From: Hoeflea_A sp040932035
GTDB taxonomy: Bacteria; Pseudomonadota; Alphaproteobacteria; Rhizobiales; Rhizobiaceae
Assembly: GCF_040932035.1 (NCBI RefSeq)
Contig: NZ_JBFRBB010000002.1
Location: forward strand, 186,001 to 250,000
DNA length: 64,000 nt
Direction: 5' to 3'
In this document: in pieces, positions 31,680 to 40,004 of the stretch
How the letters are laid out: each line of letters opens with the position of its first letter
Numbering within the stretch: position 1 is the first letter of the stretch
Notes under the pieces: generated by a model
Seen by the model: the letters and a program-made list of their open reading frames with translations, nothing else
What the model was told of the DNA's origin: nothing
The model's database searches: none
Position numbers and translations under genes: made by a program

Positions 31680-33806
31680 TCAATGCGGTGCCGCTGCCTT
31701 GGAAATTCGGCACAACAGGGCGCGCAGCTGATAGGTACCCATAGCCGGGTCGTAAGGCGGACCCTGATCTGTAAGCAAATTGGCGTTCGATTGCCAGATA
31801 CCTTTTTCCCTGTCTTGCCTTTCAGGAAACCACCAGCCGAATTCCACATGGACAACCCTGGGATCGATATTCTCGGTCAGATTGGCTTTCTGCCGAATTC
31901 GCCCGCGCCTCGTTTCAATCCATACCCAATCGCCCTCGCGGATACCCGCTTCCATCGCAGTTTCCGGGTGAAGATCAACAAGCGGGTCGGGATGAGAGCG
32001 CCGTAGACGCGACAACTGCCGATGCTCTGACGTGAAGAAGTTGAGCACTCTTGCACCGCTTGTCAAAACAAGCGGGTAGTCCTCGGCGACATCCGGTGTG
32101 GAGAGAGGCGATTCCGGCGGCTCGCGATAGGTCGGCAGTGCGTCATATCCGAGTCTTTCGAGCGCCAGTGAATAGAGCTCGATCTTTCCCGATTCTGTTT
32201 TGAAGCCTGCACCGTCCTTTTCGTGCTTGCGGTATGTAATGGGTTTGTGGGCAAACCCTTCCCGGGTAAGTTCGCGAAAGCTCTTGCCGACGGGAGCCAG
32301 CCGCCCATCGAAGATGGTTTCGATGTCTTCCTTGCCGGCACCAAGGTTCATGCGCCGTGCCAGTTCGGCAAACACCACTTCGTCCTGCTTGCACTCGCCG
32401 ACCTGCGCGAGTTTTTGCTGTGCCAGCGCAGTGGTTTCAGCAAAATACGGAAAGGCGGTCAACGCATCCAGTTCAAGCCAACTGGCAGCCGGCAGCACAA
32501 GGTCGGCCAGTTCTGCACTCGGTGTCATGAACATGTCCATGACCGAAAGGAATTCGACCTTCTCGAGACTATCGCGCACCAGCGTGGAATTCGCATAGGT
32601 GGCCAGCGGATTGTTGCCGAATATCAAAAATGCCTTTATCGGGTATGGCTTACCGGTGCGCATTGCCTCGAACACGGATGGAATATGCGCCGACGGCATG
32701 ACGTTGGCCTGACCCAGCAGCCGGAACTCATCGGACCCGAGACGCATCGCCTTCACGTTGTCGTCAAGCGTGTCGTGGAGGAATGGAAAGTCACCCAGAA
32801 TGTGTGATCCGAACACCCATCCTCCGGGAATATCTATTGTACCTGTCAAAGCCGGCAGGCATGCAATTGCGCGTGCGGTCTGTATGGAATTTGGAGAGTG
32901 TTCAATGGCACATCCCCATTCGACGACTGCCGGTTTTGAAGAAGCAAACAGCCGTGCCGCTTCGCGGATTTTTTCCGCAGGCACCCAACTGATGGATGCT
33001 GCCCACTCCGGCGTATAAGGCTCGACATGAGCCTTTAATTGGTCAAATCCATAGGTCCAGTTTTCAACAAATTCGGCATCGTACAAATCCGCGGCGATGA
33101 TTTCGTGAAGCATGGCCAGCGCGACGGCGTCATCCGTCCCCGGCCTCACCTGCAGCCAAACCTGGGCTTCTTCGGCAAGCAATGTGCGACGCGGGTCGAC
33201 CACGATGAATTTGGTGTTTTTCTTCGTCAGCGCCCGGCAATGGAACAGCAGTTCCCCATCCGGGCCGGAAACCGCCGGATTATGCCCCCAAACCAGAACG
33301 CAGCTCGGATCGGTATCCCCGTAATAATCACCGATGGGAAGATCGCCGAAGGTCATTTTCGAAACATTGACACGTGGAAAGAAGCACTGGGCGTGGCCGG
33401 GTTCACACCAGTTTGGTGTCCCCAGCGCATTGGCAAATCGTGGTACAAAATCGCAGTGATGGCGACCGGTTCCTGTGCCAATGGCAATTGACCGCGCGCC
33501 ATCCTGGTCGATGATCGCACCAAGGCGCTCAGCCAGGATGTCATAGGCTTCGTCCCAGTCGATGCGGTCCCATTTTCCGCTACCGCGAGGACCCGCTCGT
33601 TTCATCGGAAATTTCAACCGGTCGGGATGATTGACGAGTTCGATCGAAGCAGGCGCCTTAATACAGATTTTCCCGCGATTGAGTGGAGAGTCCGGATCAC
33701 CCACAATCTTTTTGATTTGTCCGTCAGCAATGTGAACCAGCACACCGCAGCCGCCATGGCACATGCGGCAGGCTGATTTGTGGATGGTCGTTTCCAGCTC
33801 CGGCAT
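31680..33806 (-). CDS. Molybdopterin oxidoreductase, DMSO-reductase superfamily, [4Fe-4S] catalytic subunit
   Basis: A 708-residue stand-alone catalytic subunit. The N-terminal cluster ligands are Cys13, Cys16, Cys20 and Cys48 (CRMCHGGC and GKIC). The probable Mo/W ligand is Cys141 in EPGHAQCFFPR, and a C-terminal molydopterin-dinucleotide domain begins near LVLTSGARVLNFF. There is no Tat signal, so it is cytoplasmic. I chose the ATG at 33806, preceded by GAGGTGG. No ferredoxin-like or membrane partner subunit is adjacent. It resembles the PadB/thiosulfate-reductase/acetylene hydratase branch, but the residue after the second Cys is His17, not the catalytic Asp of acetylene hydratase. It is divergent from korAB. 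Confidence 0.9.
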   Translation of the reverse strand: MPELETTIHKSACRMCHGGCGVLVHIADGQIKKIVGDPDSPLNRGKICIKAPASIELVNHPDRLKFPMKRAGPRGSGKWDRIDWDEAYDILAERLGAIIDQDGARSIAIGTGTGRHHCDFVPRFANALGTPNWCEPGHAQCFFPRVNVSKMTFGDLPIGDYYGDTDPSCVLVWGHNPAVSGPDGELLFHCRALTKKNTKFIVVDPRRTLLAEEAQVWLQVRPGTDDAVALAMLHEIIAADLYDAEFVENWTYGFDQLKAHVEPYTPEWAASISWVPAEKIREAARLFASSKPAVVEWGCAIEHSPNSIQTARAIACLPALTGTIDIPGGWVFGSHILGDFPFLHDTLDDNVKAMRLGSDEFRLLGQANVMPSAHIPSVFEAMRTGKPYPIKAFLIFGNNPLATYANSTLVRDSLEKVEFLSVMDMFMTPSAELADLVLPAASWLELDALTAFPYFAETTALAQQKLAQVGECKQDEVVFAELARRMNLGAGKEDIETIFDGRLAPVGKSFRELTREGFAHKPITYRKHEKDGAGFKTESGKIELYSLALERLGYDALPTYREPPESPLSTPDVAEDYPLVLTSGARVLNFFTSEHRQLSRLRRSHPDPLVDLHPETAMEAGIREGDWVWIETRRGRIRQKANLTENIDPRVVHVEFGWWFPERQDREKGIWQSNANLLTDQGPPYDPAMGTYQLRALLCRISKAAAPH

Positions 33807-33976
33807 TACCTGGTCCACCTCCCATTCACATATAATGTACCCAATATGAGCGGTTGTTGGAATCGGATTTCGCAATGCCTGATTGATGTGCGACCTACTG
33901 CCACAACCGGCGCGCCGCATTGCGGCGAATTGCTGATACTCACCGGGCAGATGCTGGGCTATAAACAAAAGGGACT

Positions 33977-33995
33977 GTGACCTATATGAGGTCAC
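33977..33995. promoter_or_regulatory. 19-bp palindrome between the Mo-enzyme gene and korA
   Basis: GTGACCT-ATATG-AGGTCAC has perfect 7-bp arms and lies 39 bases upstream of korA, 171 bases from the divergent gene. The geometry is that of a dimeric repressor site overlapping the korA promoter. The factor is unknown; the TetR regulator at 36916 is one candidate. Confidence 0.6.
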
Positions 33996-34034
33996 CAGTA
34001 AAAATCGTTTGCAGGCTATGGGTTCAATTATTTC

Positions 34035-35885
34035 ATGAACAATACCGCTTTTGCCTCGCGGCACCCCGTCGAAACGGCCGTCGTTCGTTTTGCCGGCGAC
34101 TCTGGAGACGGCATCCAGGTCATCGGCTCCCAGCTCGGTTTGTCCAGCGCGATGACCGACAATGACCTGGGGACCTTTCCCGAATATCCCTCCGAAGTTC
34201 GCGCACCGGTCGGCACCACCTATGGCGTATCGGCTTACCAGGTGCATTTTGGCGGACGCCCCATCAAGACCATCGGCGACGAAGCCGATATGCTGGTTGC
34301 CCTCAACCCCGCCGCTTTGAAAACCAATCTCGGCCTGTTGAAAAAAGGCGGCACTGTTCTGGTAGACGCCGGAACCTTCACAACACGCAATTTCAGCAAG
34401 GCCGGATACGACGTTTCACCGCTTGAGGATGGCACGCTGGACGAATATCAGGTCATGGCGCCAGATATTTCTAAGCTGACTTTGGAAAGTGTCGCTGAAA
34501 GCGGCCTCAACCGGAAGGCATCTTCGCGCTGCAGGAATTTCTGGGCCCTTGGCCTCGTATATTGGATGTACGGACGCGACCGCGAGCCGACGACGCAATG
34601 GATCAACCGCAAATTTGCCAAGGACCGGGATATCGCGGCCGCCAACATATCGGCGCTGAATGCCGGGCACGCCTATGGCGAAACGGTCGAGGCAACCGGT
34701 TACGAAGTCGCGCGCATTGAGCCGAAGCCCGGAACATACAGGTTTGTCACCGGTTATGAGGCACTCGCCTGGGGACTGGCCGCCGCTGCAGAACTTTCGG
34801 ACCGCCAGCTTGTATTTTCCTCATACCCCATAACACCGGCATCACCGGTCCTGCATACCCTGGCGCGGCTGGAAGATATCGGCGTCAAGACCTTCCAGGC
34901 CGAGGACGAGATTGCTGCAATCTGCGCAGCGATTGGTGTTTCGTTTGCCGGCGGTCTTGGAGTGACGTCCAGTTCGGGACCCGGCATCGCTTTAAAACAG
35001 GAGGCGATGGGTCTCGCCGTTTCCACCGAACTGCCGCTGATTATCATCAACACACAAAGGGCCGGCCCATCAACGGGTATGCCGACCAAGACCGAACAAT
35101 CCGATCTCAACCAGGCTCTCTATGGCCGCCACGGTGAAAGTCCCCTCGCCGTTCTGGCCGCCGGCTCACCCGCCGAGTGTTTCGAAATGGCAGTTGAAGC
35201 GGCGAGGATTGCATTGACCTATATGACGCCGGTCATTCTTCTGTCTGACGGGTTTGTCGCCAATTCATCCAGCCCCTGGGCGCTGCCTGACCTCGACAGT
35301 TTACCGCGCATCAAAGTCGCAAACCACACCGAGCCGGAAGACTTCAACCCGTATGGGCGCGACCCGGAAACACTGGCGCGCGCATGGGCGGTACCGGGTA
35401 CACCCGGTTGCGAACACCGGATCGGCGGTATCGAGAAGGATTTTAAAACCGGGCACATTTCCTACGAACCGGAAAACCATCAGAAGATGACGGATCTGCG
35501 GGCGGAAAAGATTGTTGGCATAGCAAGTACGATCCCGCCGCTTGAACCGGATCAGGGCGAACGCCAGGGTGATTTGGCTCTCGTAGGCTGGGGATCGACC
35601 TATGGTCCGATATCACGGGCGGTGACAAACCTGCGTGCACGCGGCCACCGGGTTTCCCACATACATTTACGCCACCTGAGACCCTTCGCTCCGAAGCAGG
35701 CGGAACTGTTGGCCGGCTTCAGAAAGATTCTGGTGCCTGAAATGAATGATGGCCAACTCGTTGCGCTGATGCGCGCCGAAGGCTGCGCCAGGGCCGAAGG
35801 CTTGAGCAAAATGACCGGCAGGCCTTTTCTGATCAATGAAATAGAAGAAGCGGTCCTATCGCGCCTGGAGGCGACTGATGAATGA
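34035..35885 (+). CDS. korA: 2-oxoacid:ferredoxin oxidoreductase, fused gamma-alpha subunit (KorA type)
   Basis: A 616-residue subunit. An N-terminal gamma domain (VVRFAGDSGDGIQVIGSQLG, residues 16-35) is followed from about residue 230 by the alpha pyrimidine domain (GYEALAWGLAAAAELS, then SYPITPASPVLHTLA and TSSSGPGIALKQEAMGLAV) and a C-terminal domain III (LVGWGSTYGPISRAV). It works with KorB to decarboxylate 2-oxoacids such as 2-oxoglutarate with reduction of ferredoxin; substrate cannot be read from sequence. Ribosome site is unclear. Its stop overlaps korB by 8 bases. Confidence 0.93.
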   Translation: MNNTAFASRHPVETAVVRFAGDSGDGIQVIGSQLGLSSAMTDNDLGTFPEYPSEVRAPVGTTYGVSAYQVHFGGRPIKTIGDEADMLVALNPAALKTNLGLLKKGGTVLVDAGTFTTRNFSKAGYDVSPLEDGTLDEYQVMAPDISKLTLESVAESGLNRKASSRCRNFWALGLVYWMYGRDREPTTQWINRKFAKDRDIAAANISALNAGHAYGETVEATGYEVARIEPKPGTYRFVTGYEALAWGLAAAAELSDRQLVFSSYPITPASPVLHTLARLEDIGVKTFQAEDEIAAICAAIGVSFAGGLGVTSSSGPGIALKQEAMGLAVSTELPLIIINTQRAGPSTGMPTKTEQSDLNQALYGRHGESPLAVLAAGSPAECFEMAVEAARIALTYMTPVILLSDGFVANSSSPWALPDLDSLPRIKVANHTEPEDFNPYGRDPETLARAWAVPGTPGCEHRIGGIEKDFKTGHISYEPENHQKMTDLRAEKIVGIASTIPPLEPDQGERQGDLALVGWGSTYGPISRAVTNLRARGHRVSHIHLRHLRPFAPKQAELLAGFRKILVPEMNDGQLVALMRAEGCARAEGLSKMTGRPFLINEIEEAVLSRLEATDE

Positions 35886-36900
35886 GCATTTGAAACCGGT
35901 GGCATCATCGCCCGCGGATTTTGCGACCGATCAGGAGGTTCGCTGGTGCCCGGGTTGCGGTGACTACGCAATCCTCAAGGCTGTGCGCACTGTTCTGGCC
36001 GAGGTTGGCGCCCGGCGGGAGAATACCGTTTTCGTGTCGGGTATCGGCTGTTCGTCGCGCTTCCCATATTATATCGACACATACGGCTTCCACACGATCC
36101 ATGGCCGTGCGCCGGCTGTCGCGACGGGTATGCTGCTGGCCAATCCTGATCTCGACGTCTGGATCATTACCGGGGACGGCGATGGCCTGTCGATCGGGGG
36201 AAATCACCTTCTGCACATTCTAAGAAGGAACCTGAACTGTCAGATACTGCTGTTCAACAATGAGACCTACGGCCTGACCAAGGGGCAATATTCACCGACC
36301 TCGCATCTGGCGACCCGCACCCCCTCATCGCCCGCGGGCAGTATCGACAACCCCGTTGATCCGGCCCGCTATGCACTTGGCTGCGGTGCGCGGTTCGTAG
36401 CACGCGGTGTCGACACGCAAGTCAAACAGCTGGTTGAGGTGCTGAAAGCCGCGTACCACCATAAGGGCGCGTCTTTTGTCGAGATTTATCAAAACTGCAT
36501 CGTCTTCAACGAGGACGTGTTTGACGGATTCACAGCCAAAGGCAATATTGCCGAAAATCAGTTGCAGCTTGAACCGGGCAGTCCACTGACCTACGGCGCC
36601 GACCATTCCCGCGGATTGGCTTTCGATCTGGAAACAATGGGCATCAAAGCCATCGATATGCCAGACGGCGACAGGTCGCCGGCCTTGAAACATGACCCAT
36701 GCAATTACAATCTTGCATCGGCTCTGGCACGAATGGAAAATCCCGATTTTCCGGTGGCGACCGGTGTTCTTTATGACAATCCCGGTCCCGTATATGCGGA
36801 TCGGCCGGCCGGACCGGACGAAACCGCGGCTAAAAAACCCAGAAAACTCCAGGATGTGATGCAGTCTGAATTCAGCTGGAGGGTTTCGGATCAGCGCTGA
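35878..36900 (+). CDS. korB: 2-oxoacid:ferredoxin oxidoreductase, beta subunit (KorB type)
   Basis: A 340-residue thiamine-diphosphate subunit. Iron-sulfur ligands Cys24, Cys27 and Cys58 (WCPGCGDY, GIGCSSRFPYY) are present, with a fourth candidate in the NCIVFNEDVF motif. The TPP motif is GDGDGLSIGGNHLLH, and HGRAPAVATGM follows the usual GxHTxHGR form. It is translationally coupled to korA. No ferredoxin gene is next to the pair, so the electron acceptor must be encoded elsewhere or be an unusual partner. The organism also has ordinary NAD-linked PDH and BKD complexes nearby. Confidence 0.93.
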   Translation: MNEHLKPVASSPADFATDQEVRWCPGCGDYAILKAVRTVLAEVGARRENTVFVSGIGCSSRFPYYIDTYGFHTIHGRAPAVATGMLLANPDLDVWIITGDGDGLSIGGNHLLHILRRNLNCQILLFNNETYGLTKGQYSPTSHLATRTPSSPAGSIDNPVDPARYALGCGARFVARGVDTQVKQLVEVLKAAYHHKGASFVEIYQNCIVFNEDVFDGFTAKGNIAENQLQLEPGSPLTYGADHSRGLAFDLETMGIKAIDMPDGDRSPALKHDPCNYNLASALARMENPDFPVATGVLYDNPGPVYADRPAGPDETAAKKPRKLQDVMQSEFSWRVSDQR

Positions 36901-36915
36901 TGCTGCATTGACTTC

Positions 36916-37536
36916 CTAGCCGGTTGCTTCGGCTGCCCGCTGCAGAGCGTACTTGCAATGGGCCACAAGCTCGGTCCGGTACCTTTTCTCGCGCACCGGA
37001 TCCTGCTCCAGCACAACAACGTCGGTAAGTACAGAAAGAAAGCTGACAACCGTCGTCATAGTGACGTGTATCTGTTCGTCGGTTATGTCGGGAATTTGAG
37101 ACCGAATGAACGAGCTGATCAGGTCGCCGGTAAATTCGTATACGGCGGCTTCATTTGCACCCGGTGGCTTGTTGGCACGTGAAAAGCTCAAAAGCGTCTG
37201 GTAGCCCGGCTGTGCCTTGGCGCTGTCAATATAAATACCGATGAGCTTGTCGATCGGGTCGTCCACAGGTTGGGACAGGACCTTGACGACTTCGTCTGCA
37301 AGATGGTGCGTCAGGCGCTCGAACATGCGCTCTTCCGCTGCAATCAGCAGTTCGGTCCTGTTCCCGAAATATTGATAAATCGTACCAACCGCAAATCCGG
37401 TGTTTTCGGCAATTTGGGTCGTGGTGAGCGCTTCAAGTCCCAACTGCGTGGCCAATATCTCCACAGCATCGAGAATTTTGTCGACCTTTTCCTTGGAGCG
37501 CTTTTGGCGTGGCTTGCGCCTGGTTTCAGTGTTCAT
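36916..37536 (-). CDS. TetR/AcrR-family transcriptional regulator
   Basis: A protein of about 206 residues. The N-terminal helix-turn-helix reads ILDAVEILATQLGLEALTTTQIAENTGFAVGTIYQYFGNR, a typical TetR form, preceded by a basic arm (RRKPRQKRSKEKVDK). The ATG at 37536 is preferred over a TTG at 37542. It is convergent with korB and divergent from the beta-helix gene at 37671, so it probably controls that pair and itself. Ligand unknown. Confidence 0.9.
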   Translation of the reverse strand: MNTETRRKPRQKRSKEKVDKILDAVEILATQLGLEALTTTQIAENTGFAVGTIYQYFGNRTELLIAAEERMFERLTHHLADEVVKVLSQPVDDPIDKLIGIYIDSAKAQPGYQTLLSFSRANKPPGANEAAVYEFTGDLISSFIRSQIPDITDEQIHVTMTTVVSFLSVLTDVVVLEQDPVREKRYRTELVAHCKYALQRAAEATG

Positions 37537-37608
37537 TGTCAAAATGCCCGATTGGCTGCGATATCGAAGAAAAATGCCGATGTAAAATGTGAATATGTTT
37601 CATGTTTG

Positions 37609-37637
37609 TTGATCATTCCAAAATCACGTGCTATGAC
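37609..37637 (+). promoter_or_regulatory. Sigma-70-type promoter of the beta-helix/cytochrome pair
   Basis: TTGATC (37609-37614), a 17-base spacer and TATGAC (37632-37637) lie 33 bases upstream of the GTG start. Just upstream is the direct repeat ATGTTTC-ATGTTTG, a possible TetR contact region. Confidence 0.5.
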
Positions 37638-37670
37638 CTTACACCATAGTTTCCTGGGGAGGAGCAGATA

Positions 37671-38912
37671 GTGAGCAGCAAATACCGGGTTTTTCTGGCA
37701 TTGCCGCTCCTGTTTGTTTTTTGTCTCGCAGCCGGCGCATCGGGTGGGGTTTCGATAGTGCCGGGTCCAAACGCTGCTGAGCAACTCCAGGAAGCTTTGA
37801 TCACTGCCGAACCAGGCAGCACGATCAATCTGGCGGAAGGCACCTACGTGCTCTCAGATGGGCTTTCGCTGGATATTCCGGATGTGACCATCCGGGGTGC
37901 AGGCATGAATAAGACCGTCCTCTCGTTCGGGGATCAAAAGGCCGGGGGCGAAGGCTTTCTGATCACATCTGACAACGTCGTTCTTGAAGATTTTGCAGTA
38001 GAAGACACCAAAGGCGACGGCATCAAATCCAAAGGTGCGGATCAGATAACATACCGCCGGATCCGCGTTGCGTGGTCCGGCGGCCCAAAGGAGACAAACG
38101 GCGCATACGGCATCTATCCGGTCGAATCGAAAAACGTCCTCGTCGAAGAAAGCGTAGTGACCGGTGCTTCCGATGCAGGCATTTATGTCGGACAGTCGGA
38201 AAACATAATCGTGCGAAATTCGATCGCGACTCACAATGTCGCCGGCATCGAAATCGAAAACAGCAAATATGCGGATGTCTATGGCAACACGGTAACCCAC
38301 AATACCGGCGGAATTCTGGTATTTGACCTTCCCAATCTGCCGGTGATGGGCGGCCATTCGGTGCGCGTTTTCGACAATCAGATTGTCGACAATGATACCC
38401 CGAACTTTGCACCCGAAGGCAATATTGTCGGTATGGTCGCCAAGGGAACCGGGATCATGGTGATGGCGAACCGGAACGTGCATGTTTTCAACAACACGCT
38501 CAAGAACAACGGTACTGTTCACGTACTCATTGCCACCTACCCCAACGAATTCGATGACGACAATTACATGCCGCATCCCCGCGCCGTGATGATTCGCGGC
38601 AACACCTATGATGGCGGAGGCACCGAGCCCGATGGCGAAGTCGGCGGCATCATAACAGGCGTAACGGGAACGCCGGTTCCGGACATCGTGTGGGATGGTG
38701 TCGTACCGCTGACGGAATGGATGACGTGGACATCAGACGACGATCGTATCTATGTCGATGAGGCTGACGGAACAACTTTTGCCAACCTGTACATGATCCA
38801 GAATACGCTCTATCCGTGGTCCACATCTCCGGATCGCGACATTGAGGATTATGCCGGTACCGTTCCGGAACCGAAGGCGGTCAGCCTGCCGCAATTGCAG
38901 CACACGAACTAA
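37671..38912 (+). CDS. Exported parallel beta-helix protein (TIGR03805-like)
   Basis: A 413-residue protein. The N-terminal hydrophobic segment (FLALPLLFVFCLAAGASGG) is a signal peptide. The rest is right-handed beta-helix repeats with Asn-rich turns (ADVYGNTVTHNTGGILVFDL, VFDNQIVDN, HVFNNTLKNNG). The family is known to occur in two-gene pairs with the family of the next gene, and the pair has no known function. The start is GTG at 37671, supported by GGGAGGAG seven bases upstream. The fold suggests polysaccharide or surface binding, but I see no clear lyase catalytic set. Confidence 0.85.
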   Translation: MSSKYRVFLALPLLFVFCLAAGASGGVSIVPGPNAAEQLQEALITAEPGSTINLAEGTYVLSDGLSLDIPDVTIRGAGMNKTVLSFGDQKAGGEGFLITSDNVVLEDFAVEDTKGDGIKSKGADQITYRRIRVAWSGGPKETNGAYGIYPVESKNVLVEESVVTGASDAGIYVGQSENIIVRNSIATHNVAGIEIENSKYADVYGNTVTHNTGGILVFDLPNLPVMGGHSVRVFDNQIVDNDTPNFAPEGNIVGMVAKGTGIMVMANRNVHVFNNTLKNNGTVHVLIATYPNEFDDDNYMPHPRAVMIRGNTYDGGGTEPDGEVGGIITGVTGTPVPDIVWDGVVPLTEWMTWTSDDDRIYVDEADGTTFANLYMIQNTLYPWSTSPDRDIEDYAGTVPEPKAVSLPQLQHTN

Positions 38913-38930
38913 ACGCCGTACTGTCGGGCC

Positions 38931-39983
38931 ATGGTCATTCGATTATTCATCAGCCTGGCTATCCTGTGCGCCGCTGCAGCGGAAGTATTTGCAGCTCCCG
39001 TGAACGACGACGCTCTTATGGCGGCCAAACCGGCACGCACACTGTCTGAATACAATCTCTTCAACGACCCGAAGAAACAAACACCCAATGCCGGTGTGGT
39101 TCCCTACGACCTCATAACGCCGCTATTTACCGACTATGCATCCAAATACCGGTTCGTCTATGTGCCCGCCGGCAAGACGGCCGAATACCGCGACCGGGAA
39201 GTGATCGAATTTCCCTTAGGCACAACCCTTATCAAGACATTCGCCTATCCGGCCGATCTGCGCCGTCCCGATGAAACCGTGCGGATAATAGAAACACGCC
39301 TTTTGATCCGGCAGGAAAACGGCTGGAAAGCCTGGCCTTATGTCTGGGACGAGGATTTGGGCGATGCGCGTCTGAAGGTCGCCGGCAAGCGTTTGGAGAT
39401 ATCCGTAACAGACCATGACGGCGCACCACTCGTGATCGATTACGCGGTACCGAATGCCAACCAGTGCAAGGGCTGCCACGCACTCAACAAGGAAATCACT
39501 CCGATTGGACCAAGCGCCCGCAATCTCAACAGCGATTACCCATACGACGACGGCACTGACAACCAGCTTGCGGCCTGGACGGACAGAGGAATTCTTTCGG
39601 GCGTGCCGCAATCAGGTGATATCCCTCGCGCAACCGACTGGCAGGACGCGTCGCAACCGCTGGAAGCAAGAGCGCGAAGCTATCTGGACGTGAATTGCGC
39701 CCATTGTCATCGCCTTGAAGGACCGGCAAGCAATTCAGGGCTCTTTCTCACCGCATGGGAAAACGATCCGCCCACATGGGGCTACCGTAAACGGCCGGTC
39801 GCGGCCGGTCGCGGCTCAGGCAATCTTGAATACGATATAGACCCCGGCAATGCTGCCGGCTCGATCCTCATCTATCGTATGAAGAGCCTCGATCCGGGCA
39901 TCATGATGCCGGAACTCGGCAGATCGATGGCGCATAAGGAAGCCCTCATCATGCTTGAGGAATGGATTAACGGGCTCGATTAG
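38931..39983 (+). CDS. Periplasmic diheme c-type cytochrome (SO2930/HNE_0200 family)
   Basis: A 350-residue protein with a signal peptide (LFISLAILCAAAAEVFA). Two CxxCH haem sites are at Cys179-His183 (CKGCH) and Cys256-His260 (CAHCH), and a late Met motif (GIMMPELGRSMAHKEAL) may supply an axial ligand. The family (TIGR03806-like) is known as the partner of the beta-helix family upstream; spacing here is 18 bases. It is likely an electron-transfer protein acting in the periplasm with its neighbour. It is convergent with pyrG. Confidence 0.87.
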   Translation: MVIRLFISLAILCAAAAEVFAAPVNDDALMAAKPARTLSEYNLFNDPKKQTPNAGVVPYDLITPLFTDYASKYRFVYVPAGKTAEYRDREVIEFPLGTTLIKTFAYPADLRRPDETVRIIETRLLIRQENGWKAWPYVWDEDLGDARLKVAGKRLEISVTDHDGAPLVIDYAVPNANQCKGCHALNKEITPIGPSARNLNSDYPYDDGTDNQLAAWTDRGILSGVPQSGDIPRATDWQDASQPLEARARSYLDVNCAHCHRLEGPASNSGLFLTAWENDPPTWGYRKRPVAAGRGSGNLEYDIDPGNAAGSILIYRMKSLDPGIMMPELGRSMAHKEALIMLEEWINGLD

Positions 39984-40004
39984 CGCGCCGCCGCTCGTTG
40001 CCGG

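Noticed and set aside
31680..33806. Acetylene hydratase
   Set aside because: The Cys pattern and Cys141 are reminiscent, but the residue after the second cluster Cys is His17 where acetylene hydratase needs an Asp.
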